Below, in pieces: positions 54,312-61,992 of a stretch of 64,000 nt of DNA (position 1 is the stretch's first letter; each line of letters begins with the position of its first letter). Source of the DNA: an uncultured Armatimonadota bacterium (GTDB taxonomy: Bacteria; Armatimonadota; Fimbriimonadia; Fimbriimonadales; Fimbriimonadaceae); NCBI GenBank assembly GCA_903899015.1, contig CAIUHP010000107.1, positions 1 through 64,000 on the forward strand, written 5' to 3'. The translations under genes were made by a program, and so were the position numbers. Under the pieces are notes generated by a model that saw only the letters and a list, made by a program, of their open reading frames with translations, had not been told where the DNA came from and made no database searches.

Positions 54312-54334
54312 CCGCGGACTGGTTCGTGCCGCGG
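54312..54334 (+). repeat. Hairpin repeat core, unit 4
   Basis: Stem CCGCGG (54312-54317), loop ACTGGTTCGTG and stem CCGCGG (54329-54334), preceded by CTGTAG and followed by TTTTGCTT. It is a third stem version that pairs perfectly. The upstream part of the ~70-bp unit is poorly kept. It lies in the 229-bp gap before the STN-domain gene; I see nothing else there. Confidence 0.7.
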
Positions 54335-54404
54335 TTTTGCTTGTCAAGTTTGAAGCCGAACGTCTAATCGGAGCATTTTAGGTGCAACTAATGAACGAAT
54401 ATAC

Positions 54405-56537
54405 ATGCTCAAGCACGTCCTGAGACTACTGCTTATGGATGCAATAGCACTTGGAATTCTCCTGCTTTCATCGAAAGGCTTCGGAGCACCAACTCAAACC
54501 GGTTCAACTGGTCTCGACCAATTGATATCAGTCAATGCAATGGCGCGACCGCTTTCGAGCGTGGTGAAGCAAATTTCAGAAAAGACTGGAGTTCAAATTA
54601 GATCGGAACCCGGTGTTGGCGAACGCATCATGGTCGTCCAGTGCGAGAAGGTCTCGGCGAAGGATCTTCTCAAACACCTCTGTTCAGTGGGTTATCTGAG
54701 CATTGAGCGCAAGGGTACTGAATACGTCTTGCACTCGGATACAACATCTCTTCGGATCCGTGAGCAAGCCTTAGCTGAACGACGATTTCAGGAGATTAGG
54801 AATGCGCAGATTGACCTCGCCAACAAGCTAGCTACGCTCCGCTCTGACACTCAGAGCCAAGATCAGAAGGAGGCTGACGAATTCAAGAGAATGACTCAAA
54901 ACGGTTATAGGGTTATTCGAATTGGCTCGGTCCAGTCTGGTGGCGTGGATAGTGGCGGACCTGAGTGGCCACTTATGGCCAAGTTGGTTTCGGGAATGTC
55001 GGCAAAGGAACTTGCAGAAATCAAGGAGGGTCAGCGCGTTGTCTTTTCAAATCGGCCGACTCCGATGCAACGACCGTTTGCCGGGAAAACTGATGAATCC
55101 GTGGCCGCATATATTGACCGGTTTAATGAGCGCTACAAACTTCTCCATCCAATTGCGATGACGACTGAGAAGCGCTTCACTAATATGGTCAACAGCATTC
55201 TCGACCCATACCAACGCGATACACCGTTAGCCAGTAAATTGCTAAAAGTTAATTTGGCGGTGTCTCGGAGGTATTCCCTTGATCCACGCGCCAAACTTTT
55301 GGTTATGAAGTTAGTTGTTGTGGATGACGGGGGGAGGCTAGTCGGACAAAGCTATTCCTATTTTGGGACCACGCACCCGAATGTTTATCCCGCCTCCGGT
55401 GGGGAGGTCATCACGTTAAGCTCAATTGAGCAGGAATTTGGGAAGGCCGTGAATTCCTTGATGAACGCCCATCAAATTGAAGTGAGCCAATCGCTTAGCC
55501 AACTATTGTCAAAGCCAGAAGAGTCAGATCCACTAGCAATTAACTCAGCAACCTTGATTTCAGGATGGGCAAAAGCTGCTCACAATAATTTGGTGGCTTG
55601 GCTGCCCGATGCGTGTCTGACCCAAATAGTGAGTGACGAAAAACAAGTTCCCGTTAAAGCGATTGAGGACCAAGTTAGCAACTGTAAGAGCGTCGAGGTC
55701 CGGCATGGAGATGGCTGGCTTGAGATTTGCCCTGATGATCCAGCGAGAGCCGACTTACATTTTTGTCACCGTAAAACCTTACGATTCTTGACGGACAAGG
55801 CGCAGGCTAATCGTCCACTTCCTCTGCAGTCGGTCTTCGATTTTGTCTGGGCAAATAAGGGTTACGAAGAGGACGACCGAATTGGAACCATCGTGACGGA
55901 GTTAGTGGGAGGTCCCGAGGCAAGGCTTGGATTCGTCGCGAGTCCGTCATGGTTGCGGTTTGTTAAGAAGGTTTCTGAACACGAGCCTGAGATTTTTGCA
56001 AAGGGCGGCAAACTCCCATTTGAATTGTTAACGCCAGACGAATTTCAAATGCTCACGGACCTACTCTTTCGAGAAGGGAGCGTACTTCAGCCATCGACCC
56101 AAGGAGACGATATGGAATCGGTGCGTGCATTCATGCGATCAGGACTTCTTCAAGAGCCAACCGAATCGTTTCCAAATGGTTTAAATTCGCTCGGAATTCT
56201 GGGTTTCAATGTGAATGCATGTCCAACGATGAGGATGTCTCCTAAACTGGCAAGGGGAGTCGTTCCCAAGTTTCACGTCCGTACTCTTTCATTAATCTTG
56301 AATCGAGGCGGTGTTCAGGGCACAGAGTCGCGAGATATTGAGGCAGTTCGAAATCTCACGAACAGGAATTACGGGTGGTTAGAGGCCTGTGACACGAGGA
56401 ATTACTTGTTAAATGTCCGCTGGTCCCCTTCGCTCCTAACTCCGGTGAGATTTCTCGACGATGTTCCGCTCGGTAAGCGTGTCAAGGACGTCAACGATTT
56501 ACCTGAGCCCATTCGAACACAACTCGGCGGTCACTAA
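54405..56537 (+). CDS. Secreted STN-domain protein of unknown function
   Basis: A 710-residue protein. A signal peptide covers about 1-28 (LGILLLSSKGFGA). Residues about 35-105 match a secretin/TonB short N-terminal (STN) fold: ISVNAMARPLSSVVKQISEK, VQIRSEPGVGERIMVVQ and LLKHLCSVGYLSIE. No secretin or TonB barrel follows. The rest has a charged helical stretch (about 125-165) and a long region with no familiar motif. STN domains occur in outer-envelope machines and signal transfer, so a periplasmic role is likely. It is followed 31 bases later by the TIGR03790-like gene on the same strand. Base composition and codon use look somewhat AT-richer than neighbours by eye. Confidence 0.7.
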   Translation: MLKHVLRLLLMDAIALGILLLSSKGFGAPTQTGSTGLDQLISVNAMARPLSSVVKQISEKTGVQIRSEPGVGERIMVVQCEKVSAKDLLKHLCSVGYLSIERKGTEYVLHSDTTSLRIREQALAERRFQEIRNAQIDLANKLATLRSDTQSQDQKEADEFKRMTQNGYRVIRIGSVQSGGVDSGGPEWPLMAKLVSGMSAKELAEIKEGQRVVFSNRPTPMQRPFAGKTDESVAAYIDRFNERYKLLHPIAMTTEKRFTNMVNSILDPYQRDTPLASKLLKVNLAVSRRYSLDPRAKLLVMKLVVVDDGGRLVGQSYSYFGTTHPNVYPASGGEVITLSSIEQEFGKAVNSLMNAHQIEVSQSLSQLLSKPEESDPLAINSATLISGWAKAAHNNLVAWLPDACLTQIVSDEKQVPVKAIEDQVSNCKSVEVRHGDGWLEICPDDPARADLHFCHRKTLRFLTDKAQANRPLPLQSVFDFVWANKGYEEDDRIGTIVTELVGGPEARLGFVASPSWLRFVKKVSEHEPEIFAKGGKLPFELLTPDEFQMLTDLLFREGSVLQPSTQGDDMESVRAFMRSGLLQEPTESFPNGLNSLGILGFNVNACPTMRMSPKLARGVVPKFHVRTLSLILNRGGVQGTESRDIEAVRNLTNRNYGWLEACDTRNYLLNVRWSPSLLTPVRFLDDVPLGKRVKDVNDLPEPIRTQLGGH

Positions 56538-56568
56538 ATATCGTGAGCCATAAAGGTAGCCTTGCGGT

Positions 56569-57732
56569 GTGTTGCTTTCCTTGATTCTTGGCTCAGTGCT
56601 TTCCACGTCTCCGGATGCTGCTCGGGTTCTGATAGTCGAAAATACGGCTAGTCCGACGTCGGTTGAGATTGCTTCGGACTACATGGTGAAACGTGGAGTT
56701 AAGAACATCGTGAAGGTGGAGTGCCAGGACTCTGCCCTCGACGCGGGTAAGGAGACGATTCCGTATGCAGCATTCAAGACCGCAATTGAAGCACCGCTGA
56801 AAAGCTACTTGGCAAGTCACCCGAAGATCGATTTTATTGTTCTGACGAAAGGAATTCCTATTCGAATTACGGGTGCGAATTTAGGGGTGAGCAACACGCA
56901 ACCTTCCTTGGATTCGTATATCGCAGCTTTTGGATATGAGGCTCGAAAGGATACGATTCCAATTCAACTAAACGACAGCGGGTTCACGGGAAAATGCTGG
57001 GCGAACCGGTTTTGGAACTCGCATGAGCGGTTCTCCCATGCCAAGTTCGGCGGGTATTTGGTAACTCGGTTGGATGCCTACTCCGTCGTTCAGGCGAAGC
57101 TGCTCACCACGTATGCCCTCCAATCAGAACAGCAAAAACCGACGGGCAAACTATTGATTGACGTGGCTCCGGAGCATGGTATTGGTGACCTCACCAAAGT
57201 GCCCATCTCGGCAATCAAGGACGGAAAACTTGATCTGCATGTGGTGAATGAACTGGGCTACGGCGAATGGGATGCCGACCTAGTGTTAGCGGGCAATACG
57301 CTTGAGAAGAAGGGCTTGCCAGTTATGTTGGACAAGACGCCGACGTTTATCGGTCGAAAATCAGACCTCATGGGCTACTGCTCGTGGGGAAGCAACGACC
57401 CGCATTTTGATCCGGCTGGCTACAAGTTTTTGAGCTTTGCACCCGGTGGAATCGCTGAGACAGCCGTTTCCACTAGCGGCCGCACGTTTCTACCTACGAC
57501 GGGTGGCCAGTCATTGATCGCTGATCTGATCGAGGGGCACGTCACAGGTGTCAAAGGCTATTGCGATGAACCTCTGCTCCAAGCCATCGCGTCACCAACT
57601 ATTCTCCTCGACCGCTATACCGACGGTTGGACGCTCGCAGAAAGCTTTTATGCTGCGTCTCGATTTATAGGATGGGAAGACATCATCATCGGTGACCCTT
57701 TATGTTCGCCCTACCGCAAGTCGAAGCGGTAG
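56569..57732 (+). CDS. TIGR03790-like protein
   Basis: A 387-residue protein with a GTG start. A short hydrophobic N-terminus (MLLSLILGSVLS) may direct export. RVLIVENTASPTSVEIASDYMV at residues about 19-40 (in two pieces: RVLIVENTA, SVEIASDYMV), then IDFIVLTKGIPIRITG, matches the TIGR03790 family, as do FIGRKSDLMGYCSWGSND and the later GGIAETAVSTSGRTF and SLIADLIEGHVTG. The biochemical role of this family is unknown; members are found in diverse environmental bacteria. It ends just before two GGAATTTATTCC hairpins. Confidence 0.75.
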   Translation: MLLSLILGSVLSTSPDAARVLIVENTASPTSVEIASDYMVKRGVKNIVKVECQDSALDAGKETIPYAAFKTAIEAPLKSYLASHPKIDFIVLTKGIPIRITGANLGVSNTQPSLDSYIAAFGYEARKDTIPIQLNDSGFTGKCWANRFWNSHERFSHAKFGGYLVTRLDAYSVVQAKLLTTYALQSEQQKPTGKLLIDVAPEHGIGDLTKVPISAIKDGKLDLHVVNELGYGEWDADLVLAGNTLEKKGLPVMLDKTPTFIGRKSDLMGYCSWGSNDPHFDPAGYKFLSFAPGGIAETAVSTSGRTFLPTTGGQSLIADLIEGHVTGVKGYCDEPLLQAIASPTILLDRYTDGWTLAESFYAASRFIGWEDIIIGDPLCSPYRKSKR

Positions 57733-57755
57733 GAGAATTGGGTCCGGAAAGAGCC

Positions 57756-57801
57756 GGTCCGCGGAATTTATTCCGCTCAAGGTCCCCGGAATTTATTCCG
57801 G
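57756..57801. repeat. Tandem GGTCC-hairpin pair, possible terminator
   Basis: GGTCC followed by GCGGAA-TTTA-TTCCGC (57761-57776), then GGTCC followed by CCGGAA-TTTA-TTCCGG (57786-57801). Two 6-bp stems share the same loop, spaced 25 bases apart. They are 28 bases after the TIGR03790-like stop and could end its transcript. Confidence 0.65.
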
Positions 57802-57921
57802 AAACGACGGATTAGGAGGGCGAGCCACCCATCCTGAAAACTAAGAATTCTCAACAGTTTCCTGACCTCGAAATTCATTCGTGAAAGTACAAACGCAGAC
57901 CGCGTAAACCACTGAGATTAC

Positions 57922-57990
57922 GACTACAGACGCTCCCGTGGATGGACAAAGGAGACCATCGACATAAGTCTCTAATCCATCAACATGGCT
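57922..57990 (-). repeat. Hairpin repeat unit 6 (degenerate)
   Basis: Reverse orientation. CTACAG near 57925 and GGAGACC (57951-57957) are kept at roughly the right spacing, but the hairpin part is not recognisable. Confidence 0.45.
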
Positions 57991-58026
57991 GGTAAATGGA
58001 CCTACAAGGTTTCAAGCATTGAAATC

Positions 58027-58096
58027 AAAACGGAGGCACGAACCACCTCCGCCTACAGGAATTCGTGTGGGCGGGTAAAGGAGACCGTCGGCCAAA
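58027..58096 (-). repeat. Hairpin repeat unit 5
   Basis: Reverse orientation. AAAA then CGGAGG (58031-58036), loop CACGAACCA and CCTCCG (58046-58051) form a perfect stem; CCTACAGG follows, and GGCCAAA (58090-58096) lies exactly 38 bases past the stem. Confidence 0.8.
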
Positions 58097-58140
58097 GTCC
58101 GAAGATCTCCGTCACCCTTGAAACTCAACGACTGGATTCT

Positions 58141-60423
58141 CTAGTAGAGATAGACGCGAAATGCTTTTGTCTTCGCGGGGCGGTCGCCCTGGCGCGGTGT
58201 GAGACGAACACCAGCCGCAGTCGTATTGGCACCGAGGTCAATAATGATTTGATGCGGGTTGCCTTTGTGCTCGCTGCTCCACACGCTATGCCAGATCGTT
58301 TCTAAATCGCCATCCAGCAAGTTCTCAGCTGCTCCATCCTCTTGGGCTGTTTCTTCGCTGTCCACAAAAGCGACTCGCCACTTGGCACGATCGATTAGGA
58401 ATCCATCTGGAGCGATCAAATCCACTTCGCTGAGAGCGGAGTATGTTTCGTTCTCAAACGTCGAGTCGGTTTCGATGCAAAGATAGCGTCCCGTCCGAGT
58501 TGGGAATTTGAACCGTTGGGCAGCATCGCCTTTGGCCAAGTCTCCCGAAATTGCGAGTTCCGCATCGGTCAGGCTGGACACCTTAGCGAGTTTTACGCGT
58601 GGTCGCTTGGTGTCGACTTTCTCACGCTTCAAGTCGGTGAGAATCGGTTCCGCAAGACCCTCGATCGTTGGCGAATTGGTCTTAACTTCTTCAAAAACCG
58701 TGACGGTGTTTTGCCCCGTTTTGAGCCAGACGCCGGGCACGTAAAGAGTTTGTTGAGGTCCGATCCACCAATATCGACCCAGGTTATGACCATTCACCCA
58801 AATCACACCTTTCGTCCAACCTCGAAGGTCAAGGAAGGCATCTCCTAGGGTGGAGAGGTTAAAGGTTCCCTGGTAGAAAGCGGGGCCATCATTGGTCTCG
58901 TTGACCAGATTCAGGTGGCTGACGTCTTTCATCGGAAGGCTATAGATCTCCCAACCTTTTAGCGTGACGCCCCCGAGTTCCACGTGGTCCGTAATGCCTT
59001 TAAAGTTGTCCGGGATCTTGCTACCGTAATTGATGCGACCGCTGTTCTCAACTAGAATGTCCAGTTGAGCCCCTGAAGCAGGGATGTCGATCACTGTTGT
59101 TTGTTGTTTGCGTCGACGATCCAAAGTTGTGATCACTTTGCCGTCAAGCATGATCACTCCGAAGTCTCGCAGATCGCGAATATCCAACGTCACCTGCTTT
59201 TGGCCTTTGACATGAGTTCGGTAGAGAACAAACCCATATGCTTGACCGAGCGATTCCATCGTTTTGGTGGTTTCCGACACAACTGGTTTGGGCAGATTGT
59301 GGAAAAGAGTTCCGCTATGGTTGAGGGTAAATCGCGGAATGGTAACGATTGGGATGGTTGCGGGAAGCGGAGGAGGCGTGATGCCCGTCACTTTGGTGAT
59401 CGCATCTCGGAATCCGTAATATTTCTTTCTTGGTCGTCCCGCTTCGTCAAGGGGGGCGTCGTAGTCGTAGCTTGTGATGTCAGGCTCAAATCCGCCGCCC
59501 CAATTCGCGCCGTTCGTGAAGCCAAAGTTGGTGCCACCATGGAACATGTAGAGGCTGACCGAGACGTTGTTCTTAATGAGATCGGTAAAGCTTCTGACGC
59601 CACCATCCGTAATCGATTTTGCTCCGCCCCAATGGTCGAGCCAACCCGGATAAAACTCGGGGACGATGTAGGGACCGCCGGGTGTGTATTTGTTCGCGGT
59701 CTTAACCGTATCGGGCCAGCCGCCACCGTTGACACCGGCAACAGTTCCTGGAATCCAAGCGCTCGCGAGTTGGGAACTTCCTTCCGCTACGTAAAGGGGC
59801 ACGTCATAGCCGTCTTCCTTAAGCGCGTCCCGGATCTCAGCCATGTAAACCTTGTCATTGCTGTAGGACCCATATTCGTTCTCAACCTGAACCATCAAAA
59901 TGTTTCCGCCATGGGTGACCTGTAAATCCACGGTGCGTTTGGCCATCTCCTTGAGATAGCGCTTGCTGAATGTCATGAATTGGGCTTCTTTCGACCTGAC
60001 GACGAGTCCCTTTTCGTTCAGTAACCAATAGGGATAGCCGCCAAATTCCCATTCCGCACAAACATAGGGGCCTGGTCGTAGGATCGCGAACATCCCCTCC
60101 TCTTCACATATGCGCAGAAACTGAGTGACATCTTCATTGCCGCTAAAGTCGAAGTGACCTTTTTCCGGCTCATGCATATTCCAAAACTGGTAGACCGAAA
60201 TCGTATTCAGCCCCATGGCTTTGGCCATCTGGATGCGCTGCCTCCAATACTCTTTGGGTACTCGGGAGGGGTGAATCTCACCCGCTAGAATCACAAAAGG
60301 TTTGCCGTCAAGCTGAAACTTGCCATCCACAATTTCAAACTTATGTTTAGGAAAGGCGGAGGCCGTTGCAGCAACTGCGAAAGCGGCTGCAATCGAAAAA
60401 AGGGACCGGATACATGTTCGCAT
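58141..60423 (-). CDS. Glycoside hydrolase family 35 beta-galactosidase, secreted
   Basis: A 760-residue GH35 enzyme with a signal peptide (residues 1-23, ends TASA). The barrel has the family signature PGPYVCAEWEFGGYPYW (117-133), the acid/base Glu183 (VQVENEYGSY) and nucleophile Glu256 (IVPEFYPGWLDHW). A jelly-roll region follows (WTKGVIWVNGHNLGRYWW). The last ~130 residues form an F5/8-type C (discoidin-like, CBM32-like) domain: YSALSEVDLIAPDG, AENLLDGDLETIWHS and HQIIIDLG. It removes terminal beta-galactose from glycans outside the cytoplasm, perhaps galactan or xyloglucan side chains. Promoter region 60424-60525 is shared with the divergent amidohydrolase genes. Confidence 0.94.
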   Translation of the reverse strand: MRTCIRSLFSIAAAFAVAATASAFPKHKFEIVDGKFQLDGKPFVILAGEIHPSRVPKEYWRQRIQMAKAMGLNTISVYQFWNMHEPEKGHFDFSGNEDVTQFLRICEEEGMFAILRPGPYVCAEWEFGGYPYWLLNEKGLVVRSKEAQFMTFSKRYLKEMAKRTVDLQVTHGGNILMVQVENEYGSYSNDKVYMAEIRDALKEDGYDVPLYVAEGSSQLASAWIPGTVAGVNGGGWPDTVKTANKYTPGGPYIVPEFYPGWLDHWGGAKSITDGGVRSFTDLIKNNVSVSLYMFHGGTNFGFTNGANWGGGFEPDITSYDYDAPLDEAGRPRKKYYGFRDAITKVTGITPPPLPATIPIVTIPRFTLNHSGTLFHNLPKPVVSETTKTMESLGQAYGFVLYRTHVKGQKQVTLDIRDLRDFGVIMLDGKVITTLDRRRKQQTTVIDIPASGAQLDILVENSGRINYGSKIPDNFKGITDHVELGGVTLKGWEIYSLPMKDVSHLNLVNETNDGPAFYQGTFNLSTLGDAFLDLRGWTKGVIWVNGHNLGRYWWIGPQQTLYVPGVWLKTGQNTVTVFEEVKTNSPTIEGLAEPILTDLKREKVDTKRPRVKLAKVSSLTDAELAISGDLAKGDAAQRFKFPTRTGRYLCIETDSTFENETYSALSEVDLIAPDGFLIDRAKWRVAFVDSEETAQEDGAAENLLDGDLETIWHSVWSSEHKGNPHQIIIDLGANTTAAGVRLTPRQGDRPAKTKAFRVYLY

Positions 60424-60525
60424 GAGCCTATAGGTTATCTGAGTTGGCTAAAACATGTGAAAAACCTGAATAGAGGCACCGATTGAAGCGAGATTCACGT
60501 AAGATTTGGAGGAATTCGCCGCCCT

Positions 60526-61992
60526 TTGGCGAACTCAAGTGACTTGCCAACTATGACGTTCCCTCCTCGACTCCTTCCAAAATGCCTAGCTCTTTCGGCT
60601 TGCGCTGGTTGCTTCGCCCTCTCAATGGGCCAAAGTTCAATCGCTTCTTATAACGGTATCCATGCCATCGTGGGTGCTCGCATCGAAATTGGTGATGGCC
60701 GGGTTCTGGAAAAGGGAACCGTCATCATTAAGAACGGGCTCATTGTTGCCGTGGCGGTTGATGCTGCTGTGCCCCGTGGTGCCGAAGTGCTCGATGGAAA
60801 AGGCCTCACGGTTTATCCCGGATTCATCGATGGATACACGACGAAAGGGTTCACAGCCCCTGCCGCGCGTCCGGCTGAGACGGATCAGAATGCAGACAAT
60901 CCGAACTATGCGTCCGCGTTTATGCGAGAAACCGTTCGAGTGGGGATCCGGCCGGAGATTCAGGCAGCCGAAAATCTTTCGCTAACCGATGAAGTACTGA
61001 AGGGGTATCAGACCAACGGATTTACGACCATCATGGTTGTTCCAAGTGGGGGAGATATCAGTGGAGTCAGTGCACTGGTAAATCTAAGCGGCCGACCGAC
61101 GAGAGAATGCGTGGTCCTTCCCCGATTTGCAGAAAGTATCGGATTCAGTGGTCCTTCAGGAAGTTATCCCAGCAGTCTAATGGGACACATTGCCCAGGTC
61201 AGGCAAACGCTGATCGACGCAAACTGGCTGACCAAGTTGGATAAAAGCTTTCAGGCGGGTGGTGGCACAAGACCGCCCACCGATCCCTCGCTGTCTGCTC
61301 TGCTTCCCTTACTGTCTGGAAAGTTGCCTGCTATTTACGATGCCGATAACTCAGCCCAAATCGGCAGAGCGCTAACTCTTTCTTCCGAGTTCGGAATGAG
61401 ATCGGTTCTGGCAGGCGGGACCGAGGCATGGAAGCGGATTGAGGACATAAAGGCTGCGGGAGCGCCGGTCCTCGTCGCATTGTCTTTTGGTGCTGAGCCT
61501 GGAACATCGCCAGCCAAACCGGATGCGCCCAAGCCTGTCGATGCAAAACAAGACGCTGCTAAAACGGAATCATCTACGGCAGACCCCGAAAATCCTGCTG
61601 AAACAGCCGAGCGAAAGAGGCTCTACGAAGAGACGTTAAAGAATGCATCTCTCCTTGCCAACTCTGGAATTCCAATGGCTTTTACGACGAAGGGCACCGC
61701 CTCTACTACGGTCTTCATGGAAAACCTCCGAAAGGCAGTTAAGGCGGGTCTCTCAAAGGAGGCAGCGTTAAAGTCGCTGACGATTGATGCGGCAAAGAGT
61801 TTCGGTGTGGATCGTCAATTAGGAACGGTCGAGGCGGGGAAGATCGCGAACGTAATCGTGACTTCCACCGACTTCCTTGATCCCCAGATGAAGGTCAAGA
61901 TGCTCTACATCGACGGAAGGAAAATTGACCCCGGCAAAGGGAAAACTCCTCCGACTTTTCGTTTCCAATTCCACGAGGACGGTGGCAACTAA
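60526..61992 (+). CDS. Secreted amidohydrolase-like protein lacking the HxH metal motif
   Basis: A 488-residue amidohydrolase-superfamily protein with a signal peptide (CLALSACAGCFALSMGQ). The TTG start is chosen because GGAGGA lies about 12 bases upstream; the ATG at 60553 is the alternative. The superfamily layout is visible (IVGARIEIGDGRVLEKGTVI, TVYPGFIDGYTTKG, FTTIMVVPSGGDISG, LGTVEAGKIANVIVTSTDF). Where active enzymes have PGFIDxHxH, this one has PGFIDGYTTKG, so the first two metal ligands are missing and hydrolysis is doubtful. A low-complexity Pro/Ala/Lys stretch lies near 330-360. Its stop overlaps the next gene's ATG (TAATG). Confidence 0.85.
   Translation: MANSSDLPTMTFPPRLLPKCLALSACAGCFALSMGQSSIASYNGIHAIVGARIEIGDGRVLEKGTVIIKNGLIVAVAVDAAVPRGAEVLDGKGLTVYPGFIDGYTTKGFTAPAARPAETDQNADNPNYASAFMRETVRVGIRPEIQAAENLSLTDEVLKGYQTNGFTTIMVVPSGGDISGVSALVNLSGRPTRECVVLPRFAESIGFSGPSGSYPSSLMGHIAQVRQTLIDANWLTKLDKSFQAGGGTRPPTDPSLSALLPLLSGKLPAIYDADNSAQIGRALTLSSEFGMRSVLAGGTEAWKRIEDIKAAGAPVLVALSFGAEPGTSPAKPDAPKPVDAKQDAAKTESSTADPENPAETAERKRLYEETLKNASLLANSGIPMAFTTKGTASTTVFMENLRKAVKAGLSKEAALKSLTIDAAKSFGVDRQLGTVEAGKIANVIVTSTDFLDPQMKVKMLYIDGRKIDPGKGKTPPTFRFQFHEDGGN

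Larger units (their letters stand above)
57733..58140. other. 408-bp gene-free region between convergent genes
   Basis: No credible gene is present. It holds two tandem short hairpins (57756-57801) and two reverse-oriented units of the hairpin repeat (57922-57990 degenerate, and 58027-58096). Confidence 0.65.
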
